Below are positions 1 to 7,660 of a DNA stretch of 38,793 nucleotides, piece after piece. The notes beneath the pieces were generated by a model, which saw only the letters and a program-made list of their open reading frames with translations, made no database searches and was not told the DNA's origin. This DNA comes from Nonomuraea turkmeniaca (lineage in GTDB: Bacteria; Actinomycetota; Actinomycetes; Streptosporangiales; Streptosporangiaceae). A program made the position numbers and the translations under genes. The stretch spans positions 1 through 38,793 of the forward strand of contig NZ_VCKY01000091.1 of assembly GCF_005889735.1 (NCBI RefSeq), given 5' to 3'. The stretch's first letter is position 1. Each line of letters begins with the position of its first letter.

Positions 1-200
1 GGGTTGTAGCTGTCGGCCTGCCTGAGCTTGTCGGGCCTCCAGTACTCGGCGACCTTCTTGGCGTCCGTCGCGGTCTTCGCCAGCGGGACGGAGGACACCG
101 CGCTGGAGGGCGCGGCCTCGGCGACTCCCGTGAAGGCAGGCAGCATCAGCAGCGCGCTGCTCAACGCAGCCGCCACCACGTGCCTCGCCCGGGAGATCAT
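1..200 (-). CDS. Secreted protein, paralogue of the adjacent serine peptidase (3' part cut by window edge)
   Basis: Only the first 66 codons are inside the window. The start is the ATG at 200-198, with a GAAAGG-type ribosome site just upstream. The protein begins MISRARHVVAAALSSALLM, a basic N-region followed by a hydrophobic core and an Ala-rich cleavage region near residues 25-29, so a Sec signal peptide is clear. After it comes KKVAEYWRPDKLRQADSYN, which aligns with AIQFWTPDRIKLATDHN at the same place in the complete peptidase at 468-1589. The MxSRAR start is also shared. I infer a tandem duplicate of that secreted trypsin-like peptidase; the catalytic domain lies beyond the edge and cannot be checked. 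Confidence 0.8.
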   Translation of the reverse strand, partial: MISRARHVVAAALSSALLMLPAFTGVAEAAPSSAVSSVPLAKTATDAKKVAEYWRPDKLRQADSYN

Positions 201-422
201 CAAAAGCCTTTCTTGGGGTCGTAAGGGTGGATTTTTCCAGATGTACAGAGGGTATTGCAGCTCGGATAGAGATTCGTTACCTGATCTAGGGTCCCTTGTG
301 CACTATAAGCACACCGTCAGCCGACTACTCCGGATACCCCGAAACGATCAGAGGAAGTCGGCGTCATCGCAGGTCAGGAGGGGTATGTGCGGAGTTGAAT
401 TCCGCATGTCATTCCCAAGGGA

Positions 423-452
423 GGCCCCGGATCCCGCACGGGATCCGGGGCC
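423..452 (-). terminator. Terminator hairpin of the serine peptidase gene
   Basis: A perfect 13-bp inverted repeat (GGCCCCGGATCCC / GGGATCCGGGGCC) encloses a 4-nt loop. It starts 15 nt after the peptidase stop at 468-470 on the minus strand. There is no clear U-tract, as is common for actinomycete terminators. The 200-bp stretch between it and the partial gene at the left edge should hold that gene's promoter; I see no other gene there. Confidence 0.7.
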
Positions 453-467
453 CAGGGTGCCAACTCG

Positions 468-1589
468 TTACGGCATGTTGCCGGTCCACCGGTTGGCGGC
501 GGCCTTGTAGACCTTGTACGTGTCGGTGTTGAAGTACGGCGACGAGATGTGGTCGTAACGGTCGTTGCCGTCGGTGTCCCACGCGACGCTGTTGACGCCG
601 ACCAGGTAGCCGGTGCGCGACGCGCTCTTGTAGTTGTAGAGGAACGGTCCGCCGCTGGCGCCGGCGGTGAAGGAGCACTTGAACCCGATGTGCTCCTGCA
701 GGTTGTACTTCCTGGCCTCGGGCATCGGCTTGGTCTTGCCGTAGCAGAACTTCATCGTGCGGCCGGTGTACGGCTTGTCGCCGTCGGGGTGCTCGCCCGC
801 CGGGTAGCCGAACGAGAACACGTTCAGCTTCGTGCTCCGGTTCCAGGTGAAGCCCTGGCCGCCGACGTTGTCACCCAGCCGGCCGGCGTTCTTGACGGTC
901 CACTGCCACCGGCCGTTGACCTTCTCCCACTTGACCTTGATGCCGTTGTAGACGTTGACGAACGCGTAGTCGAAGTCGTAGTCCTCCTTCACCACGAAGT
1001 CGTCGTGCGCGTTGAACGTCTTGGCGGCGTAAATGCCGTAGGGGGCTTTGCCGTCCCAGACGTTCTTGCCGTCCCAGTACGACGGAATGAAGATCCAGTT
1101 GTCGTAGAAGGTGTTCTTGCTGGTGTCGTACACGCAGTGGGCGGAGGTCGCCACGAGGTTGCGGTACTTGCCCTGCACGGAACTGGCCGAGCAGTAACGC
1201 CAGTTCTTCGGGTTGCGCGGGTCGGCCTTCGGCAGCGTGAAGAACACGCGGCCGACGGTGTTCGGCAGGTTGACGTGCTTGCTCTTCGTGGCCTTCGTCT
1301 TCTCCCCGCCGATCGGCGGGACGGAGCCGGGAGGGCCGTCGGGGGTGTCGTTGCTGGCCTTGATGCCCTTCGAGGACAGGTCCAGGCCGTCGTTGTGGTC
1401 GGTGGCCAGCTTGATCCGGTCCGGCGTCCAGAACTGGATGGCCTGCTCAGCGGGGGTGGCGGCGTTCTTCGAGACGACGTCGGAGGGTGCCGTCGCGCTC
1501 GCGGTGGCGCCGCTCATCATTCCTGCGGCCAGCCCGATGGACACCAGGCCGGCGAGCGGGATCGCGATGCGCCTTGCTCGGGAAAACAT
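468..1589 (-). CDS. Secreted trypsin-like serine peptidase
   Basis: 373 aa. Residues 1 to about 33 form a signal peptide, followed by a low-complexity propeptide-like stretch (35-105) and a chymotrypsin/V8-fold domain. The catalytic triad is visible: His151 in TSAHC, Asp207 in DFDYAF, and Ser312 in GASGGPF. Cys133/Cys152 and Cys282/Cys305 are placed like the disulfides of secreted S1 peptidases. A GAGAGGAGCT ribosome site lies directly before the ATG. The Ser motif is GASGG rather than GDSGG, as in V8/glutamyl-endopeptidase-like members. The substrate is unknown. A strong terminator follows the gene and a paralogue lies downstream. The protein should act outside the cell. Assignment to the superfamily is firm; sub-family is not. 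Confidence 0.9.
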   Translation of the reverse strand: MFSRARRIAIPLAGLVSIGLAAGMMSGATASATAPSDVVSKNAATPAEQAIQFWTPDRIKLATDHNDGLDLSSKGIKASNDTPDGPPGSVPPIGGEKTKATKSKHVNLPNTVGRVFFTLPKADPRNPKNWRYCSASSVQGKYRNLVATSAHCVYDTSKNTFYDNWIFIPSYWDGKNVWDGKAPYGIYAAKTFNAHDDFVVKEDYDFDYAFVNVYNGIKVKWEKVNGRWQWTVKNAGRLGDNVGGQGFTWNRSTKLNVFSFGYPAGEHPDGDKPYTGRTMKFCYGKTKPMPEARKYNLQEHIGFKCSFTAGASGGPFLYNYKSASRTGYLVGVNSVAWDTDGNDRYDHISSPYFNTDTYKVYKAAANRWTGNMP

Positions 1590-1873
1590 GGAGCTCCTCT
1601 CAGTTCTCGGCGGCCCAGAGCGGGGTACTGCGCCCCGGTGGGCCAGGAAAACGATCGGAACGTTAATGAATGGCGCGGGCGGGCGGCCAGGAAACGACGT
1701 GAAAAAGCATGACCCGGTTCCATTCCGTTATAGAAATAGCGAAATCGCATGTATGACGAGAAAGCATTTCCGCAGGCCGTGCCGGGTGCTCAATTGCCCC
1801 TCGTAACAGCGGTAACGGTAATTATCAAAAGCCACTTCTCATCAACCGAATCTTGTTCTGGTTGAATGTACTC

Positions 1874-3310
1874 ATGGATCCACGCACCCCCTGTCTCATC
1901 GGCATCGCACAACGCACCATTCGCGAGCAGCCCGGTCCGGAACCGCTGGATTTGTGGGACGAGGTCGCCCGCGCGGCCGCCGCCGACGCCCGGCTCCCCG
2001 TCGAGCGGCTCGACTCGATCCAGATCGTCTACACCGACTCCTGGCAGTACGACTCGCCGGTCGGCCGCCTCGCCGAGCGTCTCGGCGCCTCCCCCGGCCA
2101 CCGTGCGTACTCCAAGGTCAGTGGTACGGCCCCGCAGCTGCTCATCGGCGCGGCGGCGGCCGGGATCGCGGCGGGCGAGCTCGACTCGGCGCTCGTGGTG
2201 GGGGCCGAGGCCCTGGCCACGCGGCGGGCGTACCGGCTGGCGGGTGCGCACGTGTCGTGGAGCCATCCCGCCGATCCCAAGCCCCCGTACGGGTGGGAGC
2301 GCCCGCCGCATGCCGCCGAGCTGGCTCACGGGCTGTTCCTGCCGGTGCACACGTACGCGATCATGGAGACCGCGCGGCGGGCGGCGCTCGGGATCTCGAT
2401 CGAGGAGGAGATGCGCGACCGGGGGCGGATGATGGCGCCGATGACCGAGGTGGCCGCCGCGAACCCGCACGCGTGGCGCAGGACCGCCCGCACCCCTGCG
2501 GAGCTCGTGCGTGGTGATCGCTTCGTCGGGTGGCCCTACACCAGGAACACCGTGGCCGTGCTGGAAGTGGATCAGGCGGCGGCGGTCGTCCTGGCCGGCG
2601 CGGGGCTGGCCGACCGGCTCGGCGTCCCTGCGGAGCAGCGGGTGTACCTGCGAGGGTGGGCGTACGGGGAGGACACCTGGGAGGTGGCCGCGCGGCCCGC
2701 GCTGGGCGCCTCGCAGGCCATCCCGCGGGTCGCCGAGGCCGCCTTCGAACGGGCCGGGCTGGGGCTCGGCGACATGGACGCAATCGACCTCTACAGCTGT
2801 TTCGCGATCGCGTTGCGGCAGGCGTGCGACGCGATCGGGCTGGATCCGCTGGAGCGGCGCGGGCTGACGGTGACCGGAGGGCTGCCGTACGCGGGCGGAC
2901 CGGCCAGTGACTACGTCCTGCACTCGACCGCCACCATGGCGGGACTGCTGCGGGCGCAGCCGGGGCACGGGCTGGTGACCGGGGTGGGGATGCACCTGAC
3001 CAAGCACACGTACGCGGTGTGGTCGAGCGAGCCGGGCGGTCGGCTGGGGGATGCGGCGCCCGTCTTCGTGGCCAAAGGGGTGCCGATCGTGGGCGCCTAC
3101 GAGGGGCCGGCCGTGGTCGCGGGGTACACGGTGGCGCACGGGAGGGACGGCGGGGCCGAGAAGGGGATTCTCGTGGTGGAGGTGCCTGGCGGGCGGGCGC
3201 ATGCGGTGGTGGAGCGGGCTGAGCTCCTGGCGGATGCCGAGTCCCGGGAGCTGGTGGGGGAGGAGGTGCGGCTGACGACGGATGGGAAGGTCAATGTGGC
3301 TGCGTGGTGA
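1874..3310 (+). CDS. Thiolase-like protein (TLP1 type, acetyl-CoA acetyltransferase family)
   Basis: 478 aa. The N-terminal thiolase half has the GELDSALVVGAEAL strand-helix; the C-terminal half has DLYSCFAIAL and the glycine-rich GGLPYAGGPASDYVLHS motif. From about residue 395 there is an extra beta-rich domain (VPIVGAYEGPAVVAGYTVAH) matching the additional C-terminal domain of thiolase-like protein 1 of mycobacteria. The nucleophilic Cys of degradative thiolases is absent: that position reads SGTAPQ. Sterol/fatty-acid SCP2-thiolase-like proteins of this kind bind acyl-CoA but their reaction is poorly defined. I chose the ATG at 1874; an in-frame TTG at 1853 only adds seven unlikely residues. 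No good ribosome site is seen, so a leaderless transcript is possible. The gene is divergent from the peptidase, with 284 bp between them. Confidence 0.85.
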   Translation: MDPRTPCLIGIAQRTIREQPGPEPLDLWDEVARAAAADARLPVERLDSIQIVYTDSWQYDSPVGRLAERLGASPGHRAYSKVSGTAPQLLIGAAAAGIAAGELDSALVVGAEALATRRAYRLAGAHVSWSHPADPKPPYGWERPPHAAELAHGLFLPVHTYAIMETARRAALGISIEEEMRDRGRMMAPMTEVAAANPHAWRRTARTPAELVRGDRFVGWPYTRNTVAVLEVDQAAAVVLAGAGLADRLGVPAEQRVYLRGWAYGEDTWEVAARPALGASQAIPRVAEAAFERAGLGLGDMDAIDLYSCFAIALRQACDAIGLDPLERRGLTVTGGLPYAGGPASDYVLHSTATMAGLLRAQPGHGLVTGVGMHLTKHTYAVWSSEPGGRLGDAAPVFVAKGVPIVGAYEGPAVVAGYTVAHGRDGGAEKGILVVEVPGGRAHAVVERAELLADAESRELVGEEVRLTTDGKVNVAAW

Positions 3311-3391
3311 CGTAAAGTAGTAGCCAATCGAGTGACCGTTCGACTACGCTCCGCTCTTGACATTTTGATGTCGCGCGCGGACGCTGGAGTC

Positions 3392-3661
3392 ATGCGGAGG
3401 ACAACGGTGCGCATCGACGAGCAACTCCTCAACGAGGCGAAGGCGTACGCGGCGCGAAAAGGACGCAGTCTCAACTCAGTGATGGAGGACGCCTTGCGGC
3501 AACTCATTCACCGCTCCGCCGACGTCGCGGAACGGCCCCCGATCAAGCTCCCGCTCTCTGGGGACCCCCACGGTCCGAAGCTGAATTGGGCGGAGCTCAA
3601 GGAGCTCGACGACCAGGACTTCGTCGAGCATGTGCTGGGGGCCGGCCATGAGGATGCTTGA
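3392..3661 (+). CDS. vapB: VapB-type ribbon-helix-helix antitoxin
   Basis: 89 aa. The N-terminus MRRTTVRIDEQLLNEAKAYA followed by RKGRSLNSVMEDALRQLI is a classical RHH DNA-binding fold (about residues 1-45). The acidic/proline-rich tail (WAELKELDDQDFVEH) should wrap and inhibit the toxin. The start at 3392 has GGAG nine bases before it; an upstream in-frame start at 3332 would add 20 residues unlike the family. The toxin gene starts inside its last codons, which fits translational coupling. By family knowledge the VapBC complex represses its own promoter; a TTGACA hexamer lies at 3357-3362, but its -10 is not convincing. Confidence 0.9.
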   Translation: MRRTTVRIDEQLLNEAKAYAARKGRSLNSVMEDALRQLIHRSADVAERPPIKLPLSGDPHGPKLNWAELKELDDQDFVEHVLGAGHEDA

Positions 3662-4073
3662 CACGAACGTGTTCGTCAACGCGCAGCGGTGGGACGCCGC
3701 GCATCACGAGCAGTGCCTTGCCGTGGTCACGGAGCTCCTGCAGGGCGATGAGGCCTATGCCGTCAGCGACTTCGCGCTCAACGGCTTCATCCGCGTGGCC
3801 ACCAATCCGCGCATTCCCGGCGCCACCTCGTTCGACGAAGCACGGGAGTTCGCCGACACCATCCGCCACCAGCCGCACGCGGTCCTGGTGCACGCCGGTC
3901 CGCGTCACTGGGAGATCTTCGTCAAGCTGTGCCGCAAGGCCGACGCGCGCGGCAAGCTCATCCCCGACGCCTACCTCGCCGCACTCGCCATCGAGCACGG
4001 TTGTGAATTCGTAACCTGCGACAAGGACTTCGCCCGGTTCGAGGGCTTGCGCTGGCGGTCGCCGCTCAACTGA
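3648..4073 (+). CDS. vapC: VapC-type PIN-domain ribonuclease toxin
   Basis: 141 aa PIN domain. The acidic metal ligands are Asp5 (MLDTN), Asp107 (PDAYLAALA) and Asp125/Asp127 (CDKDFARF). The block SDFALNGFIRVATNPRIP and the ending GLRWRSPL are typical of the TIGR00028-like PIN family found in Mycobacterium and other actinobacteria. In this subfamily the usual second acidic ligand is replaced; here the position reads Asn45. The ATG at 3648 overlaps the antitoxin by 14 bases; ATG 3654 is also possible. By family it cleaves RNA (tRNA or rRNA) when free of VapB. The exact target cannot be read from sequence. Confidence 0.9.
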   Translation: MRMLDTNVFVNAQRWDAAHHEQCLAVVTELLQGDEAYAVSDFALNGFIRVATNPRIPGATSFDEAREFADTIRHQPHAVLVHAGPRHWEIFVKLCRKADARGKLIPDAYLAALAIEHGCEFVTCDKDFARFEGLRWRSPLN

Positions 4074-4119
4074 ACTAAAGACCAGGGGCGCAAGCCGCAC
4101 TACTCGGCAAGGAACGCCG

Positions 4120-5010
4120 GTGGCTGACCAGTTCGACGTCATCGAGGCGGGCCAGAGCGGTCGCCGCCGGTGGATCGGGCTGCTGGTGGTGGTCGCGGTC
4201 CTGTCCGTCCCCGTCGTCGGCCTGATCGCCAGCCGGGCCCCCGAGCCGCTCCCCGCTCAACCCACCCCCCAGCCGATCAGGTCCCTGACCCGGCTCGAAA
4301 GCCCGCCCAACATCCTCCAGGTCCCGTCCAGGGGGGCCAAGGGCGGTGATGAGGTCATCGAGGTGGTGTTCCCGCACGGTGTCCGGGCCGAGGTACGGTA
4401 TCCGGCCGAGCTGGACCTGGCCGGCATGGGGTCGCGGCCGTTCCAGGGTGTGTGGATCGACGGCGTCTACCGCCAGTTCGTGGCGCCGTACAACGGCGAG
4501 GTCGAGATCACCCGCGGCGGGCAGCCGATCAGGAATTATGCGCCCAACGTCACGCTCTGGCCGCGCCAGGCGGGCAGCGGCCCGTACGGGCAGGTGCTGC
4601 TGTTCACGTTCGAGAAGTGGCGGCTGGCGATGTACGACCGCGGCCAGGGGCTGACGTTCGACCAGCGGGTCACTGTCGCGCGGGCCATGAAGGGGACGGT
4701 GACCAAGGGCGGCTACCTGGTGTTGTCGGCCGGCGGGACGGTGCGGCTGGCCGAGCCCGGCGAGACCGCTCAGGGGGATCCGGTCGGGCCGCAGTTGTGG
4801 TTCGGCGGCGGCGCGCGAGAGATGATCGCGCTCGTGCCCACCCCCGGATGTGCGAAGAAGGCCAGGATGCCGTTCGTCATCGATGGGCGGGGGCGGCCGG
4901 CGGCATCGGTGTGCCGGGGCGACGTGCAGGTCGCCGTCACGGGTCCGCGGTGGTTCAGGGAGAAGGCGCTCGAGGGGATCCGGGTCACGGTGAAGGAGCG
5001 AGCCTCTTAG
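4120..5010 (+). CDS. Membrane-anchored protein of unknown function
   Basis: 296 aa, GTG start preceded by AAGGA. A short basic cytoplasmic end (GQSGRRRW) is followed by one membrane segment at about residues 18-38, then a Pro-rich linker (PEPLPAQPTPQP) and a soluble extracytoplasmic domain of about 240 residues. The domain is rich in beta strands (VWIDGVYRQFV, EVEITRGGQPI, GQVLLFTFEKWRLAMYD). Cys244 and Cys265 are its only visible cysteines and could form a disulfide. I do not recognise the family. It follows vapC by 46 bp and precedes the oxidoreductase by 12 bp, so it may be co-transcribed with the latter, but nothing suggests a shared function. Confidence 0.75.
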   Translation: MADQFDVIEAGQSGRRRWIGLLVVVAVLSVPVVGLIASRAPEPLPAQPTPQPIRSLTRLESPPNILQVPSRGAKGGDEVIEVVFPHGVRAEVRYPAELDLAGMGSRPFQGVWIDGVYRQFVAPYNGEVEITRGGQPIRNYAPNVTLWPRQAGSGPYGQVLLFTFEKWRLAMYDRGQGLTFDQRVTVARAMKGTVTKGGYLVLSAGGTVRLAEPGETAQGDPVGPQLWFGGGAREMIALVPTPGCAKKARMPFVIDGRGRPAASVCRGDVQVAVTGPRWFREKALEGIRVTVKERAS

Positions 5011-5022
5011 TAGGGTGCGGCC

Positions 5023-5979
5023 ATGTTCGCCGTAACCGCCACACAGACCGACCCCGACAACCCGCTCGCCGGACTCACGTACGGGGAGCACCCGGAGCCG
5101 AAGGCGCCGGACGGATGGACGACCGTCTCCGTGCGGGCGGCCGCGCTCAACCACCACGACCTGTGGACGCTCAAGGGCGTCGGCATCAAGCAGGACCGGC
5201 TGCCGGTCGTGCTCGGCTGCGACGCCGCCGGGGTGGACGAGGACGGCAATGAGGTCATCGTGCACTCCGTGATCGGCACGGGCGCGGACGAGACGCTCGA
5301 TCCCAAGCGCTCGCTGCTGTCGGAGGTGTACGACGGCACGTTCGCCGAGCGCGTGGCCGTGCCGCGCCGCAACCTCGTGCCCAAGCCGTCCGCGTTCAGC
5401 TTCGAGCAGGCCGCCTGTCTGCCGACGGCGTGGCTGACCGCGTACCGCATGCTGTTCGACAAGGCCGGCCTCGAGCCGGGCTCCACCGTGCTGGTGCAGG
5501 GCGCGGGCGGGGGCGTCGCCACCGCGCTGATCGCGCTCGGCCGGGCCGGCGGCTACCGGGTCTGGGCCACGAGCCGCTCCGAGGCCAAGCGCGATCGTGC
5601 CCTCCAGCTCGGCGCCGACCAGGTGTTCGAGACCGGCGCGCGGCTGCCCGAGCGGGTGGACGCGGTCATGGAGACCGTCGGCCAGGCCACCTGGGACCAC
5701 TCGCTCAAGTCGCTCAAACCCGGCGGGCGCATCGTCGTCAGCGGTGCCACCAGCGGTGCGGTCCCGCCCGCGGACCTCAACCGGGTCTTCTTCCTGCAGT
5801 TGTCCGTGGTCGGGTCCACGATGGGCACTCGGGACCAGCTCCAGCGCCTCGCCGTGTTCCTGGAGCAGACGGGTCTGCGGCCGCAGATCGACAGGACGTT
5901 GCCGCTGGCGCAGGCGCGGGACGGGTTCGCCGCCATGGCGGAAGGGGAGATCTTCGGAAAGATCGTCTTTACCGTGTGA
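5023..5979 (+). CDS. Zinc-independent MDR-family NADPH:quinone/enone oxidoreductase
   Basis: 318 aa medium-chain dehydrogenase/reductase. The N-terminal GroES-like domain has ALNHHDLWTLKGVG and LPVVLGCDAAG. The Rossmann domain starts at about residue 162 with VLVQGAGGGVATALIALGRAGG. Neither catalytic nor structural zinc cysteines are present, as in quinone oxidoreductase/enoyl reductase members (QOR-like) rather than alcohol dehydrogenases. It should reduce an activated C=C or a quinone with NADPH in the cytoplasm; the natural substrate is unknown. The ATG lies 12 bp after the preceding stop. Confidence 0.88.
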   Translation: MFAVTATQTDPDNPLAGLTYGEHPEPKAPDGWTTVSVRAAALNHHDLWTLKGVGIKQDRLPVVLGCDAAGVDEDGNEVIVHSVIGTGADETLDPKRSLLSEVYDGTFAERVAVPRRNLVPKPSAFSFEQAACLPTAWLTAYRMLFDKAGLEPGSTVLVQGAGGGVATALIALGRAGGYRVWATSRSEAKRDRALQLGADQVFETGARLPERVDAVMETVGQATWDHSLKSLKPGGRIVVSGATSGAVPPADLNRVFFLQLSVVGSTMGTRDQLQRLAVFLEQTGLRPQIDRTLPLAQARDGFAAMAEGEIFGKIVFTV

Positions 5980-6003
5980 AATAAGTGAAGGGTTACTTTT
6001 GGA

Positions 6004-6048
6004 CCTCCCGGGTGATACAAGGAAAGTGAGGTTGTATCAACCGGGAGG
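6004..6048 (+). promoter_or_regulatory. Long inverted repeat overlapping the ribosome site of the MpaB-family gene
   Basis: Left arm 6004-6020 and right arm 6032-6048 (TTGTATCAACCGGGAGG) are complementary over 17 positions with one mismatch (6012/6040), separated by 11 nt. The right arm contains GGGAGG, the Shine-Dalgarno sequence of the gene starting at 6057. In DNA it could be an operator for a dimeric repressor (core TGATACAA/TTGTATCA). In RNA it would fold a 17-bp stem that hides the ribosome site. There is no T-run after it, which argues against a simple terminator for the upstream oxidoreductase. Confidence 0.6.
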
Positions 6049-6056
6049 CCGCAAAC

Positions 6057-6908
6057 ATGGACGTTGAGCCCTTCGGCCCGGGTTCGATGCACTGGGACAC
6101 CACGGGCGAATATCGAAATCTGCTGGTCGCCGGCAGTGCGCTGGTGCTGCAGACCATGCATCCGGCGGTCGGCGCGGCCGTGGCCGAGCACTCCACGTAC
6201 AAGGACGACCCGTGGGGGCGGCTCACCCGCACGCTTGAGTCCGTGCAGAAGTGGGTGTACGCCGACGGACCGGCCGAGGGCGAACGGCTCCGGCGGGTGC
6301 ACCGGACGATCGGCGGCGTGGACGAGCAGGGCAGGCCCTACCACGCGCTGAACGGTGAGGCGTGGGCGTGGGTGCACCTGTCGTTGTTCGAGCGCTTCAT
6401 CGCGCTCAACCGCTACTTCGGCACCCCCTTCACCGCTGCGCAGGAGCGCCGGTTCTACGCCGAGTCGCGGCAGCTCGGCGCCATCCTGAAGGTGCCCGAG
6501 CGGGAGATGCCCGCCGACCTGGAGGCGTTCTGGCGGTACTTCGACGACATGGTCGCCGAACGGCTGGAGGCGCACCCGACCGCGCTGGACGTGCTGTCGG
6601 TCCTGCGCGGCACTCCGGCGCCTCCGGGGCTCCCCAGGCCGCTGCGCCGGCTGTGGACGCCGGTGGGAGTGGGGTCGGGGGAGTTCAACCACTTCGTGAC
6701 CGTCGGCACCCTGCCGGCCGCCGTACGCAGGAAGCTGGGGCTGCGGTGGACCGCCAGGGAGGAGCGGCGGCTGCGGCATCTCGGGCACGCGGTGGCGGTG
6801 CTGACACCCCGCCTGCCCGAACGCCTCCGCTACATGCCCATCGCCTACCACGCGCGCAAGGCCGCACGGACCTCGCGCCGCATCGATCGCCAGCTCCGCT
6901 CCGCATAG
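6057..6908 (+). CDS. Oxygenase MpaB family protein (DUF2236)
   Basis: 283 aa. The features YRNLLVAGSALVLQTMHPAVGAAVAEHSTYKDDPWGRL near residues 17-56, HRTIGGVDEQGRPYHALNGEAWAWVHLSLFERF around 82-120, and the Arg-rich end (HARKAARTSRRIDRQLR) are those of the DUF2236/MpaB-type family. Its members include the haem latex-clearing protein Lcp and fungal MpaB, which cleave polyprenyl chains oxidatively. The actual substrate here is unknown. The ATG has GGGAGG nine bases upstream, inside a long dyad, so expression is probably controlled. The gene runs convergent with the PadR gene, 14 bp apart. Confidence 0.85.
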   Translation: MDVEPFGPGSMHWDTTGEYRNLLVAGSALVLQTMHPAVGAAVAEHSTYKDDPWGRLTRTLESVQKWVYADGPAEGERLRRVHRTIGGVDEQGRPYHALNGEAWAWVHLSLFERFIALNRYFGTPFTAAQERRFYAESRQLGAILKVPEREMPADLEAFWRYFDDMVAERLEAHPTALDVLSVLRGTPAPPGLPRPLRRLWTPVGVGSGEFNHFVTVGTLPAAVRRKLGLRWTAREERRLRHLGHAVAVLTPRLPERLRYMPIAYHARKAARTSRRIDRQLRSA

Positions 6909-6922
6909 CGCACGGGTGGGTG

Positions 6923-7660
6923 TCAGGACTCCAGGATGTCGTGGATGCGGCGGCTCGCATCGTCGAGCGCCGTGCGCAACTCCGCCAGCTTCTCCGGCGT
7001 CAGCTGCGCCTGAGTGGCTTCCTGCCGCGCCTGGGCGACGAAATCGGCCAGCAACTCGCCCAGCTCGGCGTCGAGATCGGCCCGGCTGGGCGTCTCGCCG
7101 AGCGTGGCCCAGATCTCCGTCCAGATCCTGCGCCACTCGCCGGCCAGCCGCTCACCCTGCCCCTGCCACTGGTAGGCGTGCTCCGTCCACTGCCGCTTCT
7201 GCTGGTCCCGCAGCCGCTTGAAGTCTTCCTTCTGCTGCTCCCTGAGCCGCCTGGTGTCCTCCTTGGCGCCGGTCCGCACGTCCTTGGCCATCCGGGTCAG
7301 CTCGTCACGCAGGGACCGGACGGTGTCGCGGACGTCCTCCTTCACCTCGCGGGCGATGTCGCGTACTGAAGCGGAGATCTCCTGCTCCAGGTCGTCGAGC
7401 TCGTCGAGGCGGGCGTTCAGCTCCTCGCGGCCCTTGTCGGTGATCGAGAACACCTTCTTGCCCTCGACCACCTCATGCGTCACCAGTCCCTCCTCCTCCA
7501 GGCGGGCCAGGCGCGGGTAGATCGTGCCGGGGGAGGGCGAGTAGACGCCGAGGAAGCGGTCCTGGAGCAGTCTGATGACCTCGTAGCCGTGGCGCGGGCT
7601 CTCCTCGAGCAGCTTGAGCAGGTACAGCCGGAGCCGGCCGTGACCGAATACAGGGCTCAT
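6923..7660 (-). CDS. PadR-family transcriptional regulator with long coiled-coil tail
   Basis: 245 aa. Residues 1-80 are a PadR winged helix: RLYLLKLLEESPRHGYEVIRLLQDRF, then SPGTIYPRLARLEEEGLVTHE and KVFSITDKGREEL. From about residue 85 to 190 there is a long charged helical stretch rich in Glu/Lys/Arg/Gln (VKEDVRDTVRSLRDEL, RRLREQQKEDFKRLRDQQK), an obvious coiled coil that is much longer than the usual PadR dimerisation helix. Its ATG overlaps the stop of the DUF4097 gene (ATGA at 7660-7657), so translation is coupled. It probably represses this two-gene operon through the dyad at 8497-8514. The ligand is unknown. Confidence 0.92.
   Translation of the reverse strand: MSPVFGHGRLRLYLLKLLEESPRHGYEVIRLLQDRFLGVYSPSPGTIYPRLARLEEEGLVTHEVVEGKKVFSITDKGREELNARLDELDDLEQEISASVRDIAREVKEDVRDTVRSLRDELTRMAKDVRTGAKEDTRRLREQQKEDFKRLRDQQKRQWTEHAYQWQGQGERLAGEWRRIWTEIWATLGETPSRADLDAELGELLADFVAQARQEATQAQLTPEKLAELRTALDDASRRIHDILES

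Noticed and set aside
549..1712. 387-codon plus-strand frame opposite the serine peptidase
   Set aside because: Low-complexity Val/Ala/Arg shadow of a well-supported gene with a catalytic triad.
1853..1873. TTG start for the thiolase-like protein
   Set aside because: It adds only MFWLNVL, which is unlike the family, and has no ribosome site.
4075..5700. 541-codon minus-strand frame opposite the membrane protein and oxidoreductase
   Set aside because: Shadow frame without motifs; both plus-strand genes have ribosome sites and normal composition.
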